Positions 53,758 to 63,177 are shown, counted from the first letter of the stretch. The stretch: DNA of 64,000 bases from Gemmatimonas sp. UBA7669 (GCF_002483225.1 NZ_DLHL01000042.1:1-64000); one strand, 5' to 3'. The notes: a model not told the origin generated them from the sequence alone. Translations and numbers: made by a program.

Positions 53758-53783
53758 AAAACGCGACGAAATCGTCGCGTTTT
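53758..53783. terminator. Rho-independent terminator after the acyltransferase gene
   Basis: AAAACGCGACGA-aa-TCGTCGCGTTTT is a perfect stem with A and T tracts on both sides, the most canonical intrinsic terminator in the window. It ends the acyltransferase transcript before the beta-oxidation operon and would work in both directions. Confidence 0.85.
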
Positions 53784-53812
53784 AACCCCCGGGTCGTGTT
53801 TGGCGCGCGCGA

Positions 53813-54499
53813 TCAGTCGAGGGCAATCCGCTGGGAGCGGTCATAGCCACGGACCTCGCCAAAGGCCGCGCGCACCCGGGCGATGCCGGCGGCGGTGTCG
53901 TCTTCGTCGGCGGTGAGGACGGGACCCAGCCGGATTTCGTGGCGCTCCCAGTCGAAGGCCACACAGCAGATGGGCACATTGGCGCCCTTGGCCACATGCC
54001 AGAAGCCGGACCGCCATTCGGTGACCCGTTTGCGCGTGCCTTCGGGACTGAGGGCGAGCGCAAAGCGTTCACTGGCCCGCATGGCGGCGATGGTCTGTTC
54101 GACCACGTTGTGCTTGTTGTGCCGGTCCACGGGAATGCCGCCATTGGCGCGCATGAACCAGCCCAGTGGAGGGCGAAACAGCGTGTCCTTGCCCCACCAA
54201 TGCGCATCGAAGCCCAGGGCCCACTTGGCTGCGAGACCGACCGGGAAATCCCAGTTGGAGGTATGTGGCGCCACGATGACGACAAAGCGCGGCAGGTTGG
54301 GCATCTGGCCGGTGAACCGCCAGCCGGCGCGTTGCAGCAGCCAGCGACCGAGTCGACGCAGCCACGGCCTACGCGTTTGCGGTACGGCGGGACCCAGTTC
54401 CCAGGACGCGGATGTCACGACGAAATCGGTGGAGGGGACGAATGTGCGGCGAGGCCCCCCGTGCTGGCGGGCCGCATGCTCATGGCGTTCATTTGACAC
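53813..54499 (-). CDS. Acyltransferase (PlsC-like)
   Basis: 228 aa. The acyltransferase signature HTSNWD (HX4D, about residue 81) and SPEGTR (PEGTR, about 151) are both present, as in 1-acyl-glycerol-3-phosphate acyltransferases. A basic N-terminal segment (WLRRLGRWLLQRAGWRF) suggests membrane association. GTG 54499 is chosen because GGGAG lies 7 nt upstream. It touches the ATG of the divergent gene at 54500, so no base separates the two start codons. The actual acceptor lipid is unknown. Confidence 0.85.
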   Translation of the reverse strand: MSNERHEHAARQHGGPRRTFVPSTDFVVTSASWELGPAVPQTRRPWLRRLGRWLLQRAGWRFTGQMPNLPRFVVIVAPHTSNWDFPVGLAAKWALGFDAHWWGKDTLFRPPLGWFMRANGGIPVDRHNKHNVVEQTIAAMRASERFALALSPEGTRKRVTEWRSGFWHVAKGANVPICCVAFDWERHEIRLGPVLTADEDDTAAGIARVRAAFGEVRGYDRSQRIALD

Positions 54500-55468
54500 A
54501 TGCTTCTCCCGAATCGCAAGCTGCCGCTTCGCCGCGCGCTCACCGCGGCCTCTCATGTTCTCGCCTTCACTGTGTTGGCGCTCCCACTTGTTGCACGCGA
54601 GCTGTCCGCTCAGCGACGCAGTGGGCCGCTGGTGCTGCGCGCGCCCAGCAGCGCGCGTGTCCTTGCTCTCGGAAACGCCGGCGCGGCCATTACCGACGCC
54701 GATGCGGTGTTCACGGCACCCGCCATGCTCATCACGGCGCGCGGCGCGTCCGCGTCGGTGCAGCGCTATGGTGGAGCGGCCACCCATGGCAGTGTGTCCA
54801 CCATCAGCACGGTAGGCGGCACCACCATCGGACTCGGTGCACAGGTGCTGGATTGGCGGGCCCCCGCGCTGCCGTACGGTGAGGTGCTGCGCAACGGCAC
54901 CACCACACTCAGTGATGGCGGCGAGCGCGAGGCGGGCAGTCAGTTGGTGGCCCTCGGTCTGGCGCGGGTGTTCAAGGGGCAGCGCCTGGGTGTGGCGGTC
55001 AAGTACGCCGAGGAGCGCATTGGCGGCGAATCGGAGTCGGTGGTGGCCGTTGACCTCGGCTACGCGCGAGCCTTCGGCCCGGGTGCGCTCAGCGTGACGG
55101 TGCAGAACCTCGGCATGCGCCCGCAACTCGGTGATGCGCGCGTGCCCTTGCCGCTGCGCTATACCGTGGGCTTTGGCGGTGGCATGATGCCCATGGGCGA
55201 GTATCTCGACATGGGCGCGCAGGTTCAGCTCAGTGTGGACGGCGACGGCTTTGTCCGACCCGCCGGTGGCATTGAATTGGGATACGTGCCCATCGAGGGC
55301 GTGTCCATTGTGTGGCGACAGGGTCTGCGTTTGCCGCGTGAGCCCGACGAGTCGCTGATTACAGCGGGTGTCGGGCTCACGGTGGACAGACTCTCAGTGG
55401 ATTACAGCGTGGAGCCCATGCGTGGCGGGCGTCCCGTGTCGCATCGCGTGGGACTCAGGCTGCGTTGA
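54500..55468 (+). CDS. PorV/PorQ-like outer-membrane protein
   Basis: 322 aa. A signal peptide (basic start, hydrophobic run, ending RELSAQ, about residue 36) is followed by a beta-rich chain with the PorV/PorQ-like opening VLALGNAGAAITDADAVFTAPAML. Regular alternating beta strands to the C-terminus end in RVGLRLR. It is probably a small outer-membrane beta barrel. ATG 54500 is the first start and is adjacent to the divergent GTG at 54499, so its ribosome site must lie inside the acyltransferase gene. No other start is available upstream in frame. Confidence 0.78.
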   Translation: MLLPNRKLPLRRALTAASHVLAFTVLALPLVARELSAQRRSGPLVLRAPSSARVLALGNAGAAITDADAVFTAPAMLITARGASASVQRYGGAATHGSVSTISTVGGTTIGLGAQVLDWRAPALPYGEVLRNGTTTLSDGGEREAGSQLVALGLARVFKGQRLGVAVKYAEERIGGESESVVAVDLGYARAFGPGALSVTVQNLGMRPQLGDARVPLPLRYTVGFGGGMMPMGEYLDMGAQVQLSVDGDGFVRPAGGIELGYVPIEGVSIVWRQGLRLPREPDESLITAGVGLTVDRLSVDYSVEPMRGGRPVSHRVGLRLR

Positions 55469-55481
55469 ACTCCGCGGCGAC

Positions 55482-56486
55482 TCAGCTGCAGGATGGCCGG
55501 CCGCGCGGCAGCGTGATGCTGCAGGTCTTGGTGGTGCCGTTCTCGGTGATGACGAGCGTGGCGGTGTTGCTGCCGTTGTAGGTCAACACTTCCCGGCGCT
55601 CGTTAGTGGTGGCCGCGCCGCCGTTGATGGCGGTCTGCACCGACATCACACGCACCACCGTGCCGGCCGTGGGATAGGCCGCGCTCGTCGTCGTTGCCGT
55701 GGGCACGACGAGCCCCTTGGTGGTGTCGGAGGCGTTGCGAATAGCGGTGAAGCGCTCACCGTCGCGGTTGGTGCCACTGATGGACTCGGCGCTCTTCGAC
55801 CAGCCGTTCACCGTGCGCTGCGTGCTGCCAGCCGCGAGGCCACTCACGGTGCGATCGCTGCTCGCGTTGACGGTGGCGGTGATGGTTGGCGCGGCCGCCG
55901 AATCACGTCCGGGGGCCGGCACGCGCCGTGTGGTGGTCCCGGTAACGGTGGTGCGGGTGCGCACGGTGTTGGTGGTGACTGAATCAATGCGTGTTTGCGC
56001 CGCGCCGTCCACCGAGGTGATGGTGAAGATGCTGCTGGTGGTGAGGCCATTGCGCACATTGGTGCAGTTCACGTCGTTGCCGGACAGCGTACAGGTGGAG
56101 TCGATGCGCACGGCGAAGGGTCCGCGGTGCGGATGCGGCCGCGGTCCGTTTGCGCTGTCGCCACGGAAGTCACCGCGCAGGCCGCCACCCATCAGCCCAT
56201 CAATGCCGGGGCCACCGTGAATGCCGCGTCCGCCGAACGCGCCCATGCCACCCATGCCGCGCATTGGGCCACGCATGGGGCCTTCCCATTCCGACGCGGC
56301 ATCACCGCCGTAACTCGATGAGGCGACATCGAGGCCGCTCGGAACGGCGCTGAAGGCGCCTCCCACGAGCAGACCGGATTCGGTCGGCCGCGACACGCTG
56401 TCGGAATTGCACGCGGCCAGTGTGGCGAGCAGCGCGCCGCCCAACAGCGTCGATACGATGGCTGACGAATTTCCTGAAGAACGCAT
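55482..56486 (-). CDS. Lipoprotein with Gly/Met/Arg-rich region, unrecognised
   Basis: 334 aa. The lipobox LLATLAAC (Cys about residue 27) predicts a lipid-anchored envelope protein. A region near residues 70-112 is rich in Gly, Met and Arg (GPMRGPMRGMGGMGAFGG). The rest is Thr/Ser-rich and beta-prone with two Cys (STCTLSGNDVNC). ATG 56486 has GGAG about 7 nt upstream. It lies downstream of and co-directional with the ECF sigma gene (134-bp gap). I do not recognise the family. Confidence 0.7.
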   Translation of the reverse strand: MRSSGNSSAIVSTLLGGALLATLAACNSDSVSRPTESGLLVGGAFSAVPSGLDVASSSYGGDAASEWEGPMRGPMRGMGGMGAFGGRGIHGGPGIDGLMGGGLRGDFRGDSANGPRPHPHRGPFAVRIDSTCTLSGNDVNCTNVRNGLTTSSIFTITSVDGAAQTRIDSVTTNTVRTRTTVTGTTTRRVPAPGRDSAAAPTITATVNASSDRTVSGLAAGSTQRTVNGWSKSAESISGTNRDGERFTAIRNASDTTKGLVVPTATTTSAAYPTAGTVVRVMSVQTAINGGAATTNERREVLTYNGSNTATLVITENGTTKTCSITLPRGRPSCS

Positions 56487-56620
56487 GTGTGTCTCCGGCA
56501 GGGCACTGGCGCAGCCTCCCACTCGGTGGGCGCAGCCGGTGCATGTTTGACGTAGGTGCCGGGGTGACACACCAGTGACGGGATACCCCACGTCACGATC
56601 ACGCCGCCTGCTTGCCGACC

Positions 56621-57154
56621 TTACATGAAGCGGGCGAGGCGCTCGCGCAAATGTCGCAGCGCGCGACTCATGTTGGCCTCGACGGCCTTCACGGAAATGC
56701 CAAGCAAGTCGGCGATTTCGACGTACCGCAGATTGCGTTCGCGACTGAGCGTGAAGACTTCGCGCGTGCGCGGTGGCAGTGCAGCGACCGCGTCATGGAT
56801 GGCCGCCATGAGCTCGGTGCTGCGCGTCTCGGTATCGGCCGCAACTGACGGTTCGTGCAACGCTTCCATATGAATTTGCGACTTCTGTTGCACCTTGAGG
56901 TGTCGCAGATGATTCAGGGCGCGGTTGCGTGCGGACTGCATGAGGTAGGCCGGTACGGAACTGCCGTCCGGCAGGCTGTCCTTCCGGCGCCACAGCTCCA
57001 GGAAGACATCCTGTGTGATTTCCTCGGCCACCCCCTGATCACGCAGGATGCGATGGGCCACGCGGACGACCGGCTCGTACCATTGACGGAAGAGCGCGTC
57101 AAAGGCGTCGTGTTCTCCGGAACGAAGGCGGGCCAGGAGGTCGGCGTCGGTCAC
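56621..57154 (-). CDS. ECF sigma factor (FecI-like)
   Basis: 177 aa. Region 2 (YEPVVRVAHRILRDQGVAEEITQDVFLELWRR) and region 4 (LPPRTREVFTLSRERNLRYVEIADLLGISVKAVEANMSRALRHLRE) are both complete. The region 4 pattern VKAVEANMSRAL is common in sigma factors that work with FecR. The GTG start at 57154 is the only likely one. It is divergent from the fecR-tonB receptor operon, whereas classical fecIR are co-directional. It should recognise a promoter in the 109-bp divergent region or elsewhere. Confidence 0.88.
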   Translation of the reverse strand: MTDADLLARLRSGEHDAFDALFRQWYEPVVRVAHRILRDQGVAEEITQDVFLELWRRKDSLPDGSSVPAYLMQSARNRALNHLRHLKVQQKSQIHMEALHEPSVAADTETRSTELMAAIHDAVAALPPRTREVFTLSRERNLRYVEIADLLGISVKAVEANMSRALRHLRERLARFM

Positions 57155-57213
57155 GTGGGGGGCGAAAGGCGAGCGGGTACGCGGCGCGAGCGGCGCGTGC
57201 GTCGGGCTGCTGA

Positions 57214-57219
57214 TATACT
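57214..57219 (+). promoter_or_regulatory. -10 element (TATACT) ahead of fecR
   Basis: TATACT lies in the divergent gap between the sigma gene and fecR, followed 5 bp later by GGGAGG. No convincing -35 is seen, so an activator or alternative sigma factor could be needed. Confidence 0.35.
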
Positions 57220-57263
57220 AATGCGGGAGGTAGGGTTCCATTCCCCCGCGGTGTTTTCACGGT

Positions 57264-58406
57264 ATGTCTGACGAAATCCACAACGAGCCGAAGCCAGGCG
57301 CCGACCCGGAATGGGAGGCGTTGGCGCGTTACGTGGCCGGCGAGTGCGAACCGCCGGAGGCCGCGGCCGTTGAGGCCCGACTGGCAGACGATCCGGATCT
57401 GCGGATGTTTGTGTACACGCTGCACACGGCGGAGGCCCACGAGAGCCAGCACCGGGAGCGTGTGGCGCCGTTCACTGTGGACACCGAGGCGGCGCTGCGC
57501 GCGGTGCGTGCCAACATCGAGGCACTCGATGCGGTGCCGCTCACGCCGCCGTCGGCGCGTCCGGTACTGGTGCCTCAGGAGCACGGGCCGGAGCGTCGTG
57601 TGGCGGCCGGTGTGCGGAACTCGCCGCGGACATCCCAACTGCCCGGTCGCCGCGTGCCGTGGCGCGGGTTGGGTGTGGCGTTGGCTGCGGGGCTCGCGGC
57701 CGTGCTCGTCCTGCAGGGACGAACGTCCACCAAGCCCAATGCGGTGCGCGAGTATCGCACGGCCATCGGACAGACGGACACGGTCCGCTTGAGTGACGGC
57801 ACGCAGGTGGTGCTGGCACCGGGCAGCAGCATGGCGCTCGATGTAGACTATGGGGACGCGTCGCGGCAGCTCACGTTGGAGGGCGCTGCGCATTTCACCG
57901 TGGTGCATGACGACGCGCGCCCATTTGTTGTACGCGCCGGCAACGTGCTGGTGCGCGACATCGGTACGGCCTTCACCGTGAAGGCGCTGGATGCAGGGAG
58001 TGCCACCGTGGCTGTCACCGAAGGGCGCGTGGCCGTCGCACCGCGTGGTCCCGCCTCACGCGAGGTGGAGCTCGCCGCCGGTGACTTGGGCGAGGTGTTC
58101 TCTGATACGGTGCGTATCGCGCGCGGTGGTGTGGATGCCACGGTGCTCAACTGGACACGCGGAGAACTCAGTTATCGCGATGCGTCACTGGCTGAGGTGC
58201 GTGCCGACCTCGCGCGCTGGTTTGGAGTCACCCTGGTGATCGCCGACCGCGAATTGATGTCGCGTTCCATCACCACCCGTTTTCGCACGGACTCCCTGGC
58301 GCCTGTTCTCGACGTACTGTCACTCGCGTTGGGCGCGGATCTCATTCAGCGGGGCGACACGGTGCAGCTCGTGCCCGCAGGCGAGACACCTCCGTCCGGA
58401 CGATGA
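57264..58406 (+). CDS. FecR-like anti-sigma/sensor protein
   Basis: 380 aa. An acidic cytoplasmic N-terminus (about residues 1-90; a zinc-less anti-sigma-type helix bundle, ARYVAGECEPPEAAAVEARL) is followed by a single membrane helix (about 133-150, GLGVALAAGLAAVLVL). The periplasmic FecR domain (about 165-270, TDTVRLSDGTQVVLAPGSS) comes next, then a C-terminal STN-like partner region. It would relay occupancy of the TonB receptor to the sigma factor. ATG 57264 is clear. The stop overlaps the receptor start by ATGA, so the two are coupled. Confidence 0.9.
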   Translation: MSDEIHNEPKPGADPEWEALARYVAGECEPPEAAAVEARLADDPDLRMFVYTLHTAEAHESQHRERVAPFTVDTEAALRAVRANIEALDAVPLTPPSARPVLVPQEHGPERRVAAGVRNSPRTSQLPGRRVPWRGLGVALAAGLAAVLVLQGRTSTKPNAVREYRTAIGQTDTVRLSDGTQVVLAPGSSMALDVDYGDASRQLTLEGAAHFTVVHDDARPFVVRAGNVLVRDIGTAFTVKALDAGSATVAVTEGRVAVAPRGPASREVELAAGDLGEVFSDTVRIARGGVDATVLNWTRGELSYRDASLAEVRADLARWFGVTLVIADRELMSRSITTRFRTDSLAPVLDVLSLALGADLIQRGDTVQLVPAGETPPSGR

Positions 58407-61162
58407 CGGCCGGCGGCCTGTCCGTTCGGGCCGCGCTGATTGGCGCGATCCTTGTGTTGGCTGTGCCGCGGCGCGCCGATGCGCGATTTGCCGATGCGCG
58501 ACTTGCCGATGCGCGATTTGCCGATGCGCGATTTGCCGATGCGCGATTTGCCGATGCGCGGCACGCGCCGGCGGAGCCCGGCTGTCTTACGCGGGTCACG
58601 GCCAGCGAGCGCGCGGCGTTGTGGGCGGCGCCGCTGGATCGTGTGGTGACGCTACGTCTGCCACAGGCCTCACTGCGCGCCGCGCTCGATGAGTTGGCGG
58701 AACGCAGCGGAATTTCGTTGTCCTACAGTGCCGAGTTGCTGCCGGTCGAACGCAACGTGTGTGTGCAGGTGGACCGCGTCCCGCTTGGGGCGGTGCTCGA
58801 TCACCTGTTGCAGGGAGCAGCCCTGCGTGCGGTCGTCGTGGGCGCCACGGATATCGTGCTCGCGCCGGTGCGCACAACCACGCCACCCGCCGTCATGCCG
58901 CCCTCGGCAATGGCGGTCAGAACGCAGAGTGTCCGCGCCCCCAGTCTGCTCGATCGGGTGGTGGTGACCGGATCGCCGGATGGTGTGGCCCAGCGCGGTT
59001 CGCCGTTTGCGCTCGATGTGGTGGAGGGTGACGCACTGTCGGCGCACGGCGTGCGCACACTGGGCGATGCTCTGGAGTTGTCGGTGCCGGGCGTCTGGAT
59101 GTGGGCCACCAGTGCGGGGTCGGTGAGCGCGCGTTTCGGGAGCATTCGTGGCGCCAGCTCTTTTGGCGTCACGGCGCCCAAGGTGTATGTGGATGGCGTG
59201 GAGGTGGCCAACCCCTTGCTGGTCATGCAGCTCGATGCCACGCGCATTGCCCGGGTGGAGATCATCCGCGGGCCCCAAGGGGCTGCGCTGTATGGCGCGG
59301 ATGCCATCAGTGGTGTGGTTCATGTGCTCACGCGCTACGATGGCACCAGCGAGGGGCAGACAGATGTGCATGTCTCGAGCATGGCTGGTGTGACCAGCGC
59401 CGGCCTGGTTGCGCGCGATCCTCTCGTGCAGGACCACGCGGTCACGCTGCGTCGCGGCACGGCGGCGCGCAGCATCAGCGCGGGCGTCAACCTGGGCACG
59501 GTGGGTGAGTTTCAGCCCGGTGCCGCTGAACGACGGGTGCTGGCCGACGTGAACGCCCGCTACACCCAGCAACGTGCCGTATGGAACGGTCTCGTGCGCT
59601 TCACGCGGCAGGAGACGGATGGCGGACTGCTGGACAGCGCCACCTCACTGGGAATTCGCATTCCCATCGGTCCGCGTGACAGCGCGCTGGGACAGCAAGT
59701 GTCGCAGTACACGGCCGGCGGGAGCGTGTCCTTCATGCCGTCGCTGCGCTGGACACACACCTTCATTGCCGGCGTCGATGGCTACGCCTTGCAGGGGCTT
59801 TCCGGTGCTGCGGTTCCCGGTCCGCTTGGCAGTACCACCGTGTCGGCACTCGGCGATTCCAACGGCTCCGCCAACCGTCTCACCACGCGACTGCGCAGTG
59901 TCGGGCGCTACGACATTCGGCCCGGACTGCTTGGGACACTGACACTGGGCGCTGAACAGATCAGCACCAGCGAGTCGGTCTCGCGCGCGCCTGACCTGTC
60001 GGTCCTGTCGATCACGGGCGGCGGTTTGGGCGACTCGACGCGCAACGGTGGCCGTGGGCCCGCGGGGAGCGGCGCCGATAGTGTGCGGTATACGGCGCCC
60101 GGTGTGCGCCTGGTCGATCTCGAAAGTCAGTACGTGAGTCGCGGCCTGCTGGTGCAGGGGCAACTGGCCTGGCAGGATCGCTGGTTCCTGTCGGCCGGTG
60201 GGCGTGTGGAGCGCACGACGGGCGCAACACCCGAGGCACAGACGTCATTCCTGCCCATGCTTGGCGCTGCCTACGTCCGCGATGTGGGCGCGCTGACGCT
60301 CAAGACGCGCGCGGCCTTTGGGACGGGCATCAGGCCAGCTCGCACGGTGCTGCGCTCGGGGACCTGGATGGGTCAGGTCGGCGCTGGTGGCGGCGGCTCG
60401 CTGGAAGGCGCAGGCGGGCGACTGGGCGCCGTGTCGGGCGTGCCGGTGACGGCGCGCAGCGCATCCGGCCTCGATGCCGAACGGCAGCGTGGCGTGGAGT
60501 ATGGTGTGGACGTGCATGCCGGCACGCGTGTGGCCTTGCATCTGACGCGGTTTGATCAGTGGGCCGACGGTCTCATTCAGGCGGTGCCCGTCATCACCAA
60601 CACGCTCACGGGAAGCGGCCGCGTGGTGAAGAGCATGCGCTACTCGCTGCAGAACGTCGGGGCCATCACCAATCGCGGATGGGAGGTGGAAGGCCAGACG
60701 CGTCTGTCGCGACTGACGCTCGCCGGAACCCTCACTCTGGTGGACAGTCGTGTGGCGCAGGTGGCGCGCAGTTATGCCGGCGAGCTGCGTGCCGGTGATC
60801 GCATGTTCGACGTGCCATCGCGCACGGCCAGTCTCAGTGCAAGCTGGAACGCGGGACGATGGGCTCTGAGCAGCAGTCTCTCGCACGCGGCCGACTGGCT
60901 GTCGTACGACCGCGCGTCATTGGGAGTCGTACTGGCCGACTCCACCGACGTGCGGTTGCTCGAGGGGGCAGCCATGCGCAACTACTGGACGGCGTACGAT
61001 GGCGTGACGCGCTGGCGCGCCAACCTGCAGGTGCGCCTGCGCGGCGCACTCACTGCGGTGCTGGCCGGTGACAACCTGCTCAACGTGCAGGGCGGTGCGC
61101 CGGACAATACCGCGCTGCTCATGGGACGTACGATCACCTTTGGTGTGCGCACGCGGTTCTGA
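58403..61162 (+). CDS. TonB-dependent receptor with STN signalling domain
   Basis: 919-aa outer-membrane receptor. After a signal-like segment (about residues 8-23) and a repeat of about 30 residues (ADARF x6), an STN domain (about 75-155) contacts FecR. The plug (about 180-300) has VEIIRGPQGAALYGADAISGVVHV, and the rest is a beta barrel ending FGVRTRF with a terminal aromatic residue. It is energised by TonB. The signalling domain plus fecR upstream indicate substrate-regulated uptake, probably of a siderophore or other large ligand, but the ligand cannot be read. ATG 58403 overlaps the fecR stop. Confidence 0.92.
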   Translation: MTAGGLSVRAALIGAILVLAVPRRADARFADARLADARFADARFADARFADARHAPAEPGCLTRVTASERAALWAAPLDRVVTLRLPQASLRAALDELAERSGISLSYSAELLPVERNVCVQVDRVPLGAVLDHLLQGAALRAVVVGATDIVLAPVRTTTPPAVMPPSAMAVRTQSVRAPSLLDRVVVTGSPDGVAQRGSPFALDVVEGDALSAHGVRTLGDALELSVPGVWMWATSAGSVSARFGSIRGASSFGVTAPKVYVDGVEVANPLLVMQLDATRIARVEIIRGPQGAALYGADAISGVVHVLTRYDGTSEGQTDVHVSSMAGVTSAGLVARDPLVQDHAVTLRRGTAARSISAGVNLGTVGEFQPGAAERRVLADVNARYTQQRAVWNGLVRFTRQETDGGLLDSATSLGIRIPIGPRDSALGQQVSQYTAGGSVSFMPSLRWTHTFIAGVDGYALQGLSGAAVPGPLGSTTVSALGDSNGSANRLTTRLRSVGRYDIRPGLLGTLTLGAEQISTSESVSRAPDLSVLSITGGGLGDSTRNGGRGPAGSGADSVRYTAPGVRLVDLESQYVSRGLLVQGQLAWQDRWFLSAGGRVERTTGATPEAQTSFLPMLGAAYVRDVGALTLKTRAAFGTGIRPARTVLRSGTWMGQVGAGGGGSLEGAGGRLGAVSGVPVTARSASGLDAERQRGVEYGVDVHAGTRVALHLTRFDQWADGLIQAVPVITNTLTGSGRVVKSMRYSLQNVGAITNRGWEVEGQTRLSRLTLAGTLTLVDSRVAQVARSYAGELRAGDRMFDVPSRTASLSASWNAGRWALSSSLSHAADWLSYDRASLGVVLADSTDVRLLEGAAMRNYWTAYDGVTRWRANLQVRLRGALTAVLAGDNLLNVQGGAPDNTALLMGRTITFGVRTRF
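58475..58564 (+). repeat. In-frame 15-bp minisatellite in the TonB receptor gene
   Basis: Six units of GCCGATGCGCGATTT, the second and sixth slightly changed, encode ADARF-type pentapeptides at residues 25-54. The 15-bp period keeps the reading frame. It lies just after the signal peptide. Confidence 0.9.
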
Positions 61163-61227
61163 TGACCCGACGCGCGCGGCGACCATGCGCGCGGCGAATA
61201 CCTGCGGTGACTACGCGTGACGGCGCG

Positions 61228-63177
61228 CTACTGCGGACGGGAAACGCCGATGTCGTCGAGCTGCACGGTGCCGGCTCGCTTGCGATCGAAAACCAGGCGT
61301 AGCGCGCGCAGCCTGGTGACATCGAGTGCGCTGTTGGCCTCGCGGAATGCCGCAAGCGGCGCGACATAGGTCTGCATGATGGGTTCCGCCAGGGTGGGGA
61401 ACTGCGACTTGTCGCGGCCCCGTCGGCGATAGATGTAGCTCTCGATGGGCAGGCGCACCGCGCCGAAGGTGCTGAGGGGCAGCCGGGCCACGCGCCCGTC
61501 CGCGTCTTCCAGTTCGAGTGTGAAGTCGGGCGGGACCGTGTCCTTGGGCGGCTTGCCGGACGACTTGCCTGCCGCAGTGGGTTTCGGCGGCGTGGCCTTG
61601 CCTGCGCTGTCGCTCTTGGTGCTATCGCGCTTGCTGGTGTCACGCGGTACTCGGCGCGGCCCCGGCTTCTGGTCCGTGGTTCCCACGGTCAGGAGCAACG
61701 CATGTTGCGGCGTCAGCGAGAGCGCACGGGACAGCGAGTCGCTGAGTGACACGGTGAAGCGCGCGGGCCAACGCGGGGCCGTGGTGTCCTTGCCCACCGG
61801 TGTGTTGTTCCAGCCCAGTGTTGCCGCGTTGCTGCGGAAGGTGGCCGCGCGTGAGCGCGAGGGCATATCGGACTCGCGCCAGGTGCTGAGCGAGTCGCCG
61901 AGCAGGCGCACGCCGGGCACTGAACCACTGCTCACGTCCACATCCTCTTCGAAGGTGGCCAGCATGGTCGTGCGGGCGTCGGCGTAGCGGGTGAGATACA
62001 TGGTGGGCGGCAGCCAGTCTCCGGCGCTGCGGTGATCGCGGAAGATCATGCGGTACTCGTCGCGGCCGTTGAGCGTGGCCTCGAGGAAGCCGCCAATGAC
62101 CACACGGCCAAATCGCCGCTGCTCTTCGCCATCGATGAGGGCCTTGAGCTGCAGCGCACGCACGGAGTAGTCACCATTGTCGCGGTCGTTCCACACGGTG
62201 TTCCACTGTCCGTGATTGGCGCGGTGCATCCAGATGGCGCTCTTGAACTCGGGGCCCGGGCGCGTGAAGCGGAAGCGATTGTACTGCGTGAGGCCCATGA
62301 AGCTGCTCACGTCGCCATCGTGCGAGCCATGAATGACGAGGTAGCTGTAGTCGTGCACCGGCGTGGGTTGCTCGGCGGGACGATACTGGCCGTCCACCGG
62401 CGCAATGGCCACCAGCGCCTTGATGTTGAAGTTGAAGTTGAAACGCTGCGTGGCGTCGTCCGGGTAGGCCGGCAGGCGGTTGAAGGCGCCGGCAATGGCC
62501 ACCGCCTCTCCACCGCGTGAGTGCCCCATGAGCGCGATGCGGGACATGTCCACCTTGCCGGCCAGTGGCTTGCCGGCGCTGTCGTTGAGCGCCCGAAACA
62601 CTTCGAGATGCTTGAGCAACATCCAGCCACGCGCGTCGTTTTCACCGCGTATGCCGCCGTTCAGGAAATTCTCGTCGATGGACGCGAGAATGAAACCGCG
62701 CGAAGCGAGGAGTTCACCCAACCATTGATAGCCCGGATCGGAGTACTCCGTCATATCGTGATTGCCGTGCACGACGAGCACGAGGGGAAACGGCCCCGTG
62801 CCTTCGGGATACCACACGCGCGCATTGAGCGGGAAAGCGGTGTTGTCGTAGCCCCAGTACTTCTTGCGACTCTTTGCCGCCGCCGGCTCCATGCGGGCGT
62901 AAGGCGACGCGTCCACCGTACCGGTACGGTAGGTGATGGAATCGCGATACTCCGGCCGACGCCGATCCTTGCCGCTGCCGTAGTACAGGAAGCGGACGGC
63001 GTGTGTGCCTTTCTCCCCCGGGTTGGGCGCCGTGATACTGCGCTTGGCCAGCACGGTGCTGGCGTCACTGGGCGCAATGGTGAGGGGTTGCGCACAGGCG
63101 CCGAGGGCAAGGGCCAGCGTGGCGAAGACCGACGTCGTCAGGCGAGTCGGCAAACGGAAAACGCGCGGGGGCATCAT
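61228..63177 (-). CDS. Large lipoprotein alpha/beta-hydrolase with C-terminal beta domain
   Basis: 649 aa. A lipobox in LALALGAC gives Cys at about residue 28. The hydrolase domain (about 110-400) has HGNHDM, the nucleophile elbow GHSRGG (about 218-223), an acid and a His (HRANHG) in place, resembling chlorophyllase/PET-hydrolase-like enzymes. A Lys/Ser/Thr-rich linker (about 530-565) separates a C-terminal beta-sandwich (VPPDFTLELEDADG...) that ends with VQLDDIGV. ATG 63177 and 63174 are both possible starts. Substrate unknown; probably an exported esterase or depolymerase. Confidence 0.8.
   Translation of the reverse strand: MMPPRVFRLPTRLTTSVFATLALALGACAQPLTIAPSDASTVLAKRSITAPNPGEKGTHAVRFLYYGSGKDRRRPEYRDSITYRTGTVDASPYARMEPAAAKSRKKYWGYDNTAFPLNARVWYPEGTGPFPLVLVVHGNHDMTEYSDPGYQWLGELLASRGFILASIDENFLNGGIRGENDARGWMLLKHLEVFRALNDSAGKPLAGKVDMSRIALMGHSRGGEAVAIAGAFNRLPAYPDDATQRFNFNFNIKALVAIAPVDGQYRPAEQPTPVHDYSYLVIHGSHDGDVSSFMGLTQYNRFRFTRPGPEFKSAIWMHRANHGQWNTVWNDRDNGDYSVRALQLKALIDGEEQRRFGRVVIGGFLEATLNGRDEYRMIFRDHRSAGDWLPPTMYLTRYADARTTMLATFEEDVDVSSGSVPGVRLLGDSLSTWRESDMPSRSRAATFRSNAATLGWNNTPVGKDTTAPRWPARFTVSLSDSLSRALSLTPQHALLLTVGTTDQKPGPRRVPRDTSKRDSTKSDSAGKATPPKPTAAGKSSGKPPKDTVPPDFTLELEDADGRVARLPLSTFGAVRLPIESYIYRRRGRDKSQFPTLAEPIMQTYVAPLAAFREANSALDVTRLRALRLVFDRKRAGTVQLDDIGVSRPQ

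Noticed and set aside
58475..58564. CRISPR-like array
   Set aside because: The units are contiguous 15-bp repeats without spacers, within a coding frame. Likewise the intergenic repeats at 32516 and 35585 have no spacer pattern and no cas genes nearby.
58346..58599. Minus-strand frames with repeated IGKSR or ASANR units
   Set aside because: They are the antisense reading of the receptor minisatellite, not a repeat protein gene.
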